A stretch of DNA of 64,000 bases from JAVJST01 sp040219295 (lineage in GTDB: Bacteria > Pseudomonadota > Alphaproteobacteria > Rhodospirillales > Casp-alpha2): the NCBI GenBank assembly GCA_040219295.1, contig JAVJST010000001.1:186001-250000 (forward strand). Direction: 5' to 3'. This document shows, one piece after another, positions 27,893 to 38,030 of this stretch. The notes beneath the pieces are model-generated. The model searched no databases, was not told the origin of the DNA, and saw nothing but the letters and a program-made list of their open reading frames with translations. Each line of letters begins with the position of its first letter. Positions within the stretch are counted from its first letter, which is position 1. The position numbers were made by a program, and so were the translations under genes.

Positions 27893-29353
27893 TCATGCCG
27901 CCGCCAGTTCGTCGCCGAGGCGCTCGACCAGGCGAACCAGGTGCTCGGCATCCGCTGCGTCGTTCTCGTGGTGCACGATGCAGGCGCGCATGCCGGTGCG
28001 TCCCCTCACCTTCGTGGTCGGCACCTGGGCCTCGCCGCTGGCCAGGACCGCGTCCGAAATCCGTTCGTTGAGGTGATCGAGCTCGGTCTCGCTGAGGCAC
28101 CTGCCGCGCGGCACGAAGCGGAAGTTCACCACCGAGAGCGACACCGGGGCCAAGAGTTCCAGCGTGTAGGACTGCTCGACCAGCGTGCCCATGGCCTCGG
28201 CGGTCCGGTTGCAGCGCGCGATGAGGTCGCCGAGGCCTTTGCGCCCGAGACGCGCGATCGTCGCCCAGGTCTTCAGCGCCCGGTCGCCGTAGGTCAGCTG
28301 GTACATGTACTCGTACGGCCACGGTGCGTGATCGTCCTTGTCGGACGGCAGGTAATCCGGGTCGATGGCGTAGGCGTCGCGATGCGCCAACTTGTGGCGG
28401 GTCAGCAGCGCGCCGCAGTCGATCGGCACCTGCATCCACTTGTGCGGGTCGACGGTCAGGCTGTCGGCCCGGGCGATACCGAGGTACTTCTGGGTGTAGT
28501 GCGGATCGAGCCGCCCGAGCCCGCCGTAGGCACCGTCGACGTGGAACCACAGCCCCTCGCCCTCGCAGATGTCGGCGATCTCGTCCAGGGGATCGATGGC
28601 GCCGACGTTGGTGGTGCCGGCGGCGGCGACGACGCAGAACGGCCTGAGGCCCGCCGCCTTGTCCCTGGCGATCCGTTGCGCCAACGCCTGCGGGTCCATG
28701 CGGAAGTCATCGCCGGTCTCGATGACGTGCAGGCTGTCGGCGCCGAGGCCCATCTGTTCGCAGCAGCGCTGGATGGAGCTGTGCGCCTGGTCGGCGGCGT
28801 AAACGATTATGCGCGGGCGGTTGCCCTGCAGTCCCTCCTTGCGAACGTTCCAGCCGTCGGCCCGCGCCGCCCGGTCGCGCGCGGCGGTCAGGGCGTTCAG
28901 GTTCGCCGCCGAGCCGCCGGAGAACAGGATCGCCATCGAGTCCGGCCCGTTGGGGAAGCCGCTGAGCTCCATCAGCCAGTTGCCGAGGCTGACCATCAGG
29001 AACATGGCGCCGTGGTCGAAGCCGTCGAGGCCGGAATTGATGGCGTTGGCGGCCGTGTTGGCGAGGATGCCGACCGGCGACGGCGGCGAGTTGATCCAGC
29101 CGTAGGATCGGCGATGCGCGATACACAGCCTGTAGGGCGCGACCTCGCGGCTGATGAAGTCGATGATCTCCCCGGCCGGCTGGCCGTCCTCGGGCAATGT
29201 CAGGGTACTCAGCTTGCGGCGCTGGTCGTCGGGCACGGGAACGTCGACCGGGCCGGCGTCGACCCCGTTGAGAAACTCCGCGAGTTGATCGATCATGCGG
29301 TGGCCGAGCCGCTGGAAATCCTCGCGGTCGTCGGTCAGCACCGTCCGGGTCAC
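27893..29353 (-). CDS. Pyridoxal-dependent group II decarboxylase
   Basis: A 486-residue PLP enzyme of the aromatic-amino-acid/glutamate decarboxylase family. PLP-contact segments are VAAAGTTNVGAIDPLDEIA, the HVDGAYGG motif, and DPHKWMQVPIDCGALL containing the Schiff-base Lys. The N-terminal INSPPSPVGILANTAANAIN region is typical of aromatic-L-amino-acid decarboxylases. The start is GTG 29353, with AGGGA upstream. It lies 12 bases from ssb on the same strand and is followed by an MFS gene. The substrate cannot be fixed. Confidence 0.88.
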   Translation of the reverse strand: MTRTVLTDDREDFQRLGHRMIDQLAEFLNGVDAGPVDVPVPDDQRRKLSTLTLPEDGQPAGEIIDFISREVAPYRLCIAHRRSYGWINSPPSPVGILANTAANAINSGLDGFDHGAMFLMVSLGNWLMELSGFPNGPDSMAILFSGGSAANLNALTAARDRAARADGWNVRKEGLQGNRPRIIVYAADQAHSSIQRCCEQMGLGADSLHVIETGDDFRMDPQALAQRIARDKAAGLRPFCVVAAAGTTNVGAIDPLDEIADICEGEGLWFHVDGAYGGLGRLDPHYTQKYLGIARADSLTVDPHKWMQVPIDCGALLTRHKLAHRDAYAIDPDYLPSDKDDHAPWPYEYMYQLTYGDRALKTWATIARLGRKGLGDLIARCNRTAEAMGTLVEQSYTLELLAPVSLSVVNFRFVPRGRCLSETELDHLNERISDAVLASGEAQVPTTKVRGRTGMRACIVHHENDAADAEHLVRLVERLGDELAAA

Positions 29354-29365
29354 GGGCGGGGGTCC

Positions 29366-29866
29366 CTAGAACGGAATTTCGTCGTCCAGGTCGCCCCGGC
29401 CGCCGCCGGAACCGCCGCCCGAACCGCTGCTGCCGCTGTCGGGACCGTCCCAGTCCGGCGGGTCGCCGCCGCCGCCACCCCAGGAATCGCCTCCGCCACC
29501 GCCGCCACCCCCGCCACGGGTGTCGAGCATGGTCATGACACCGTTGAAACGGGGAATCACGACTTCGGTGGTGTAGCGTTCCTGGCCGTCGTTGCCGGTC
29601 CACTTGCGGGTCTGCAGCGTGCCCTCGAGGTAGACCTTGGAGCCCTTCTTCAGGTAACGCTCGCAGGTCTCGGCGATGCGTTCGTCGAAGACGACGACGC
29701 GGTGCCACTCGGTCTTCTCGCGGCGCTCGCCGGTCTGGCGGTCCTTCCACGTTTCCGACGTGGCGACCGACATGTTGACGAGCTTCGAGCCGTTCTGGGT
29801 CGTGCGGGCTTCCGGATCGCGGCCCAGGTTGCCGATGAGAATGACCTTGTTGACGCTGCCTGCCAT
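29366..29866 (-). CDS. ssb: Single-stranded DNA-binding protein
   Basis: A 166-residue SSB. The N-terminal OB fold begins MAGSVNKVILIGNLGRDPE and includes EKTEWHRVVVFDERIAETCERY. A Gly-rich flexible linker contains runs of consecutive Gly, and the conserved acidic C-terminal tip DDEIPF, which docks replication and repair partners, is intact. It is divergent from uvrA, an arrangement common in alphaproteobacteria and often linked to a shared SOS-type control region. The start is ATG 29866 after GGAGGAG-like purines. Confidence 0.97.
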   Translation of the reverse strand: MAGSVNKVILIGNLGRDPEARTTQNGSKLVNMSVATSETWKDRQTGERREKTEWHRVVVFDERIAETCERYLKKGSKVYLEGTLQTRKWTGNDGQERYTTEVVIPRFNGVMTMLDTRGGGGGGGGGDSWGGGGGDPPDWDGPDSGSSGSGGGSGGGRGDLDDEIPF

Positions 29867-30002
29867 GGAACTCCTCCCGAAATTGAAGCCGGGACTCTAG
29901 ACCGTCGTCACCGGCCGTTCCAGCCCGGAAAAACCCGATTTTTCCACCGGATCAAGGCAGATCCGGACTCCCGTTTGTATCATGCAGACCCTATATTGGG
30001 GG

Positions 30003-30017
30003 GTTCAGACACCCTTC
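30003..30017 (+). promoter_or_regulatory. LexA-like SOS site before uvrA
   Basis: GTTC at 30003-30006, seven bases, then CTTC at 30014-30017 matches the alphaproteobacterial LexA box GTTC-N7-GTTC with one mismatch. A candidate -10 element TATATT lies just upstream at 29992-29997, and uvrA starts about 40 bases downstream. This is the expected place for LexA repression of uvrA. Confidence 0.5.
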
Positions 30018-30055
30018 AAACTTCCGGATATCACCCTCAGGAACGACAGCCAGTG

Positions 30056-32927
<2,872 letters not shown>

Positions 32928-32935
<8 letters not shown>

Positions 32936-33485
32936 GAACACGGACAAGACGTTGACCCACTCCTCGACTGAGTTTCACGACAAACTGAGTGCCGATGCCG
33001 TGCTGACCGTCCTGCGCGAGGCGCAGGACACAGTCCGCAGTTACGACGTAAAGGCGCAGATTTGCGGAGTCGGATACATTTTCGCGCTCGGCGTGGTGCA
33101 ACGGAGCGGCGATCAGATGCCGATCCCGGTCGAATTCGCCGTGTGGTACGTGCTCGCCGGCTGGCTCGTCATCGTCTTGCCGATCTTGATGTTCGCCATG
33201 GTTCTCTATCCCTCAAGGGTCGACAAGATCGCGCGGAAGCATTGGCCGGATCATGTTCTTGGAACGATGTACTTTGAGCGACATCAATTCGAGGGGGTCA
33301 CGGATTATGCGGCAGCCGCATTGAAAGCGGACTGGGCGCGAGAGGTTGCATTCGAGATCATCAAGGTATCCGAAATTCGCGACCTCAAGAGAATTCGGTT
33401 CCTGCGTGCGCTTTACTGGGCGGCCGGCTCGTTCACGGTTCTTTTTCTGTCGCAGATGCTGCGGGCAAGCGGCGTACTGACTTGA
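32928..33485 (+). CDS. PycTM-like membrane protein (Pycsar-effector-like)
   Basis: A 185-residue protein with membrane helices at about residues 44-58, 70-93 and 161-178. Three features match the Pycsar effector (PycTM, formerly DUF5706) pattern: an N-terminal helix ending YDVKA before the first helix, MVLYPSR directly after the second, and EIIKVSEIRDLKR leading into a last hydrophobic helix. In Pycsar, cyclic-nucleotide-activated PycTM proteins permeabilise the membrane during phage infection. Starting at GTG 32928 inside the uvrA stop region, it may ride on the uvrA transcript. A nucleotidyltransferase gene follows after 25 bases. Base composition here is visibly lower in G+C than in uvrA. 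The family call is from pattern memory and not confirmed. Confidence 0.55.
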
Positions 33486-33510
33486 GTCGATTACTCGCTG
33501 GCCAAGAAGA

Positions 33511-34089
33511 ATGACAACCGATCTCGACAAGAGTTTCCGGGAAATACTCCTGGGCAATCCCGTCAATAGGGCAATCCTCGAACGCCTGCCTGGACTCGGC
33601 GTGTCGGATGCCTGGCTGGTTTCCGGCTGCCTTTTTCAGACCGTCTGGAACCATCTCACCGGCCGGACGATCGATCACGGCATCAAGGACTACGACGTCT
33701 TCTATTTCGATGCAACGGACGTTTCGTATGACGCCGAGGACGTCGTCATCAAGCGTTGCGAAATTGTCTTTTCCGATTTGGACGCGGAGATCGAGATCAG
33801 GAATCAAGCCCGCGTGCACCTTTGGTACGAGGATCGGTTCGAGTTGCCCTACCCGCCCCTGCGTTCATCCCGCGAGGGAATCGACCGGTTCCTGGAGCAG
33901 ACCAGCATGATCGGATTGCGACCGACGCCGGATGGCGCATTCGACATCTACGCGCCGAACGGTCTGGCCCGTGTCTTCGATATGGTGGTGACGCCGAACA
34001 GGGGCGCGCCGCACTTCTCCGCTGAACGCTACCGAGAGAAGGTTGACCGCTGGCGGGCCTGCTGGCCCGAGATCACGGTTCGGATCTGA
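33511..34089 (+). CDS. Family-6 nucleotidyltransferase (NTP_transf_6-like)
   Basis: A 192-residue protein matching the NTP_transf_6 (DUF925) family: SDAWLVSGCLFQTVWNHLTG, KDYDVFYFD, EIRNQARVHLWY, IGLRPTPDGAFDIYAPNGL and FDMVVTPN. A polymerase-beta-type active site can be read as SGC (38-40), DYD (60-62) and EIE (93-95), so it may be catalytically competent. The family's substrate is unknown. It lies 25 bases after the PycTM-like gene on the same strand, and its 3' end overlaps the convergent pentapeptide-repeat gene by 17 bases. Confidence 0.82.
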   Translation: MTTDLDKSFREILLGNPVNRAILERLPGLGVSDAWLVSGCLFQTVWNHLTGRTIDHGIKDYDVFYFDATDVSYDAEDVVIKRCEIVFSDLDAEIEIRNQARVHLWYEDRFELPYPPLRSSREGIDRFLEQTSMIGLRPTPDGAFDIYAPNGLARVFDMVVTPNRGAPHFSAERYREKVDRWRACWPEITVRI

Positions 34090-35446
34090 GGCCCTTGGTG
34101 CCGCGACGGTCGGTTTCCGTCAGCGTCGCACCGCGTAGATCCGCATCCGTGAAGTCCGCGTCCCGCAGCATGGCGCGGCTGAGGTCGGCGTTGCGCAGGC
34201 TGGCGCCGGTGAAGTCGGCGCCCTCGAAATCGCATTGCCGCAGGTCGGCGCCGTCGAGGTTGGCGCCGCGCAGGCGGGCGTGATCGAAATTGGAACGCCA
34301 CTCGCCGCCGCCCGCCCGGCTGGCAACGGAAACCGGCGAAAACACCGCGCCCTTGAGGTCGGCGCCGTCGAGGGTTGCGCGCGCCAGCTTTGCGCCGCGC
34401 AGGTCGGCGCGCGAGAGTTTGGCGCGACGCAGGTCGACGTAGCTGAGGTCGGCCATGATCAGCTCGGCGCGCGCCAGGTTGCAGTCGTTCATCACCGCGT
34501 AACTGAGGTCGGCCGCAGAGAGGTTGAGGCCCGACAAATCCTGGCCTGAAATATTGGTGACCGAGAGGTTGGCGCGCTGACCCTCCTTGCCGTTGGTGCC
34601 GACCCACTTGACGTGTTCGCGGACGATTTCCTTGAGGCTGCGGTCGAGCTTGTCTAGGCCCTTGGCGATGCGCGCGTCTTCGAGGTCGACCTTGGACCAG
34701 TCCATGTTGTCGAACACCGCGCCGATCAGGTCGGCGCCGGAGAGATCGGCATGGTCGAGCAGCGTGCCGTTGAAACTTGCGCCGTGAAAGATCGCGCCCG
34801 ACAGGTTGGCCTCGGTGAAATCGGCGCCCTCGAGGTTGCAGCCGGTCAGGTTGGAGAGCGACAGGTTGGCGCGCAGGAACTTGGCGCTGGTCAGGTTGCA
34901 GTCCGTCAGGTCGGTCTGCACGATGAACGAGTTCGAGACCTTGGCCTTGGTCATGTTGGCGCCCCGTGCCACCGCCTGCTCGATGCCGGTGGCCACCGCC
35001 TCCGGCGCCAGCGACTCGATATCGCCGCCCATGCCCTTGGTGCGCACCAGCAGGCCCTCGCGCATGTCGGATTCGACGAGAATCGCGCGGGTCAGGTCGG
35101 CGCCCGCAAGGCAGGCACCGCGCAGGTCGGTCTTGGAGAGGTCGGCACCCGCGAGATTGGCGAACCGGAGATCGGCGCCGAACAGGTTGGCTTCGGACAG
35201 GTCGGTGTTTTCGAACTCCGCGTGGCACAGCACGGCGCCGGTGAAATCAGCGCGGCTCAGGTCACGGTCGCAGAAGTCCAGGTAGGACAGGTCCCAGAGC
35301 TTGAGGCGCGCACGTTCGCCGCCCTGCAGCCCCTTGGTGAACTGCTCGTGTTTCTCGATGATGTCCTCAAGCTCGCGCTGCGTCGTCTTGCGCCATTGCG
35401 AGTCCGAGCCGTCCTTGTCGCCCATGGCATCCATTGCGCGTTTCAT
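34073..35446 (-). CDS. Large pentapeptide-repeat protein
   Basis: A 457-residue protein built mostly of A(D/N)LxX pentapeptide repeats in two blocks, about residues 55-245 and 290-450. Examples are ADLSKTDLRGACLAGADL and ADLSYVDLRRAKLSRADL. A helical spacer (LDKLDRSLKEIVREHVKW) separates the blocks. It should fold as two right-handed quadrilateral beta-helices. The N-terminal 45 residues are charged, with no signal peptide. Small pentapeptide proteins such as Qnr mimic DNA and protect gyrase, but this one is far larger and no such role can be assigned. It converges on and overlaps the nucleotidyltransferase gene by 17 bases. Confidence 0.92.
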   Translation of the reverse strand: MKRAMDAMGDKDGSDSQWRKTTQRELEDIIEKHEQFTKGLQGGERARLKLWDLSYLDFCDRDLSRADFTGAVLCHAEFENTDLSEANLFGADLRFANLAGADLSKTDLRGACLAGADLTRAILVESDMREGLLVRTKGMGGDIESLAPEAVATGIEQAVARGANMTKAKVSNSFIVQTDLTDCNLTSAKFLRANLSLSNLTGCNLEGADFTEANLSGAIFHGASFNGTLLDHADLSGADLIGAVFDNMDWSKVDLEDARIAKGLDKLDRSLKEIVREHVKWVGTNGKEGQRANLSVTNISGQDLSGLNLSAADLSYAVMNDCNLARAELIMADLSYVDLRRAKLSRADLRGAKLARATLDGADLKGAVFSPVSVASRAGGGEWRSNFDHARLRGANLDGADLRQCDFEGADFTGASLRNADLSRAMLRDADFTDADLRGATLTETDRRGTKGLRSEP

Positions 35447-35542
35447 GACTCTGCCCTCGATTCGTTAGTCAACAGCCTTATATTTCAGGAGTCTAGCCGA
35501 AAGGCTTGCTGCCGACTGTAACGATCATCACAATCCGCGCCC

Positions 35543-36943
35543 ATGGCCCGAACATCATCCGAACCCGTTCACGTTGTCGGCGGCGGCCTCGCCGGTTCCG
35601 AGGCCGCATGGCAGCTGGCGCGGGCCGGGGTTCCGGTTGTCCTCCACGAGATGCGGCCGGTTCGCAAGACCGATGCCCATCACACCGATGGCCTTGCCGA
35701 GCTCGTATGTTCCAATTCGTTCCGCTCGGACGACGCCGATTACAACGCCGTCGGCCTGTTGCATGCCGAGATGCGCGCCATGGACTCGCTGATCATGCGC
35801 GCGGGCGACGCCAATCGCGTGCCCGCGGGCTCGGCGCTCGCGGTCGACCGCGACGGCTTCAGCGCCGCGGTCGGCGCTGCCATCGACGCCGAGCCCCTGA
35901 TCGAGGTCCGTCGCGAGGTCATTGCCGGCCTGCCGCCCGACGACTGGTCGAGTGTCATCATCGCCACGGGCCCACTGACCGCGCCCGAACTGGCGGATGC
36001 CGTGCGCCGGCTGAGCGGCGAGGACGCGCTCGCCTTTTTCGACGCAATCGCGCCCATCGTCTACCGCGAGAGCATCGACATGGACGTCGCGTGGTTCCAG
36101 TCGCGTTACGACAAGGTCTCGGCCGGCATCAGCGGGGAACAGGGCGAAGGCAAGGACTACATCAACTGCCCGATGACCCGCGATCAGTACGAGACGTTCA
36201 TCGACGCGCTGCTCGCGGCCGAGAAGGTCGCGTTCAAGGAATGGGAGTCGGATACACCCTACTTCGACGGCTGCCTGCCGGTCGAGGTGATGGCCGAGCG
36301 CGGCCGCGAGACCCTGCGTCACGGGCCGCTCAAGCCGGTCGGTCTGACCAATCCCCGCGATCCGGACGTCAAATCGCATGCCATCGTGCAGCTTCGCCAG
36401 GACAATGCGCTCGGCACGCTGTTCAACATGGTCGGGTTCCAGACCAAGATGACCTACGGCGAGCAGAAGCGCGTGTTCCGGCTCATTCCGGGACTAGAGA
36501 ACGCCGAGTTCGCTCGACTCGGCGGGCTGCATCGAAACACCTTCATCAACAGTCCGCGTCTGCTCGACGGCACCCTCAGGATGAAGGCGCGCCCTGCCCT
36601 GCGGTTCGCCGGTCAGATCACCGGCTGCGAAGGCTACGTTGAAAGCGCCGCGGTCGGGCTGCTGGCCGGCCGGTTCGCCGCTGCCGAACGGCTCGGCAGA
36701 GTGCCCTCGACGCCCCCGGCGACCACCGCGATGGGCGCGATCCTGTCGCATATCACCGGCGGCGCGGATGCCGAGACATTCCAGCCGATGAACGTCAATT
36801 TCGGCCTGTTCCCGCCGATCGAGGCCTTCAACGAACGCGGCCGGCCGGCCAAGGGACGCGACCGCAAACGTGCCATGAGCGAACGGGCCCGGTCGGACCT
36901 GGCGCGTTGGCTTGAAACGGCTCAGGCCGACGCCGCCGAGTAG
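35543..36943 (+). CDS. trmFO: Folate-dependent tRNA uracil-54 C5-methyltransferase
   Basis: TrmFO uses 5,10-methylene-THF and FAD to make ribothymidine at tRNA position 54. The 466-residue protein starts with the FAD motif VVGGGLAGSEAAWQLA. It has the family segments ELVCSNSFRSDDADYNAVGLLHAEM, split here by my reading as ELVCSNSFRSDD and NAVGLLHAEM, then YINCPMTRDQYE, and the C-terminal NFGLFPPIEAFNERGR. Length and motifs are standard. The stop lies inside the convergent GNAT gene (22-base overlap). Confidence 0.95.
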   Translation: MARTSSEPVHVVGGGLAGSEAAWQLARAGVPVVLHEMRPVRKTDAHHTDGLAELVCSNSFRSDDADYNAVGLLHAEMRAMDSLIMRAGDANRVPAGSALAVDRDGFSAAVGAAIDAEPLIEVRREVIAGLPPDDWSSVIIATGPLTAPELADAVRRLSGEDALAFFDAIAPIVYRESIDMDVAWFQSRYDKVSAGISGEQGEGKDYINCPMTRDQYETFIDALLAAEKVAFKEWESDTPYFDGCLPVEVMAERGRETLRHGPLKPVGLTNPRDPDVKSHAIVQLRQDNALGTLFNMVGFQTKMTYGEQKRVFRLIPGLENAEFARLGGLHRNTFINSPRLLDGTLRMKARPALRFAGQITGCEGYVESAAVGLLAGRFAAAERLGRVPSTPPATTAMGAILSHITGGADAETFQPMNVNFGLFPPIEAFNERGRPAKGRDRKRAMSERARSDLARWLETAQADAAE

Positions 36944-37467
36944 GATGCAGGCGCGGCGACGTCCGCGACCGGATCCCAGCGGCGGATATCGCCTGATACG
37001 CCCTTGAGGGCATCGTTCCTGAGTTCGCGGATCAGCAACCGTTCCTGCGCCTCGCCAGGCATCGCAACGTCGTAGATCGACGCCGGGGCAAAGCCGAACC
37101 GGCCATAGTAGTGAAGCGGTCCGACCAGCGTGCAGATGGCGAACCCCTGTGACCGCGCCTCGGCCAGCCCGTGGTCGATCAACGCGGCGCCGATGCCCTC
37201 GCCCTGATGGTCCGGCGACACGCCGAGCGGACCGAGCAACAGCGCCGGCGCACCGTCCATGCCGATCCGGACCGGCCAAAAGCGGATCGTGCCGACCAGA
37301 TCGCCGTCCTCGTTGCCGATGGCGACGAAACGCAGGGTGTCGATGTCGTCGATCCCGTCGCGAAATCCATACGACCGTTTGGCATGCCGGTTAGGCCCGA
37401 AAGCCGCGTCGAGCAGGATGTCGATGGCCGCGTCGTGCCGCGGCGTCTGTTCTTCAATGTGGTACAT
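36922..37467 (-). CDS. GNAT family N-acetyltransferase
   Basis: A 181-residue YhbS-like GNAT acetyltransferase. The acetyl-CoA pyrophosphate-binding motif is VSPDHQGEGIGAALIDHGL (about residues 83-101), preceded by ALLLGPLG and followed by TLVGPLHYYGRFGF, typical of the YhbS group. The acceptor substrate is unknown. It is convergent with trmFO, sharing 22 bases at the 3' ends. The start is ATG 37467. Confidence 0.9.
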   Translation of the reverse strand: MYHIEEQTPRHDAAIDILLDAAFGPNRHAKRSYGFRDGIDDIDTLRFVAIGNEDGDLVGTIRFWPVRIGMDGAPALLLGPLGVSPDHQGEGIGAALIDHGLAEARSQGFAICTLVGPLHYYGRFGFAPASIYDVAMPGEAQERLLIRELRNDALKGVSGDIRRWDPVADVAAPASYSAASA

Positions 37468-37611
37468 GTCGTGTCCGCTGTCCTGAGAGTATCGGCATGG
37501 CTTTCCCTTAGGAAGCCGGCTTCAGCGGCATGCAGGATGTGACGGACGGAGGACGATCCGGTCGGGTCAGAGGCCGAAGGCCGATGACGACTCGCCCACG
37601 CGAATGCGCAT

Positions 37612-37630
37612 CTGCACCCCGCGGGTGCAG
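37612..37630. other. Perfect 8-bp hairpin
   Basis: CTGCACCC and GGGTGCAG flank CGC. It is followed by a run of CGT triplets, not by T residues, so it is not a normal terminator. It could be an operator or part of a small RNA. Confidence 0.4.
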
Positions 37631-37765
37631 CGTCGTCGTCGTCGGTCCGACCAGGCGTGCAGCATGTCGTGTCGTCCAAGAATACAGAAACGTCCAAAAT
37701 CGGACCCGCTTCTTTAGGCGTCACCGATGGGCGTGTCAACGGCGCTCATGAACAAACGGCCACCG

Positions 37766-37788
37766 GCGAATCGGAGAAACCGATTCGC
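37766..37788. other. Perfect 9-bp hairpin
   Basis: GCGAATCGG and CCGATTCGC flank the loop AGAAA. No T-run follows on either strand. It lies about 240 bases upstream of the ankyrin protein gene's start. Confidence 0.45.
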
Positions 37789-38030
37789 AGGAATTCGAGC
37801 GCGACGTCGCCGCTGAGCGGCCGCCCGGTCCATCCGCGGCCTTGATCGCATCATAATATCGCCCCATTTTTGGTAATGATTTCAAGATCCTGAAAGAAAA
37901 TCCTCGCTCGATTATTTCGATTGCGCCGGTGCAGCCCGGGCGCCGGATGCGATTCGCCCGCCGACGCGGTATCAGTAGTCGTGCGAAAGTCCGTTTCCCG
38001 GATGGTCCGGGGCGGAACCGACGCGGGAAC

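Larger units (their letters stand above)
37468..38030. other. 563-bp intergenic region with two strong hairpins
   Basis: This region is divergent, between the GNAT gene and the large ankyrin protein. Open frames here are Arg/Ser-rich and unconvincing. CTGCACCC/GGGTGCAG at 37612-37630 (8 bp, three-base loop) and GCGAATCGG/CCGATTCGC at 37766-37788 (9 bp, loop AGAAA) are perfect stems without T-runs. An AT-rich stretch from 37845 to 37925 (including CATAATAT) probably holds the promoter of the ankyrin protein gene. A small RNA is possible but not demonstrated. Confidence 0.45.

Noticed and set aside
27590..30055. An open frame extending uvrA upstream by 822 codons
   Set aside because: It runs antisense through the decarboxylase and ssb genes, is Arg/Val/Asp-rich without family motifs, and the conserved UvrA N-terminus begins at 30056.
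34073..35446. Qnr-like gyrase-protection protein
   Set aside because: Qnr proteins are about 220 residues with one dimeric helix; this is 457 residues with two blocks and a spacer, so that function cannot be claimed.
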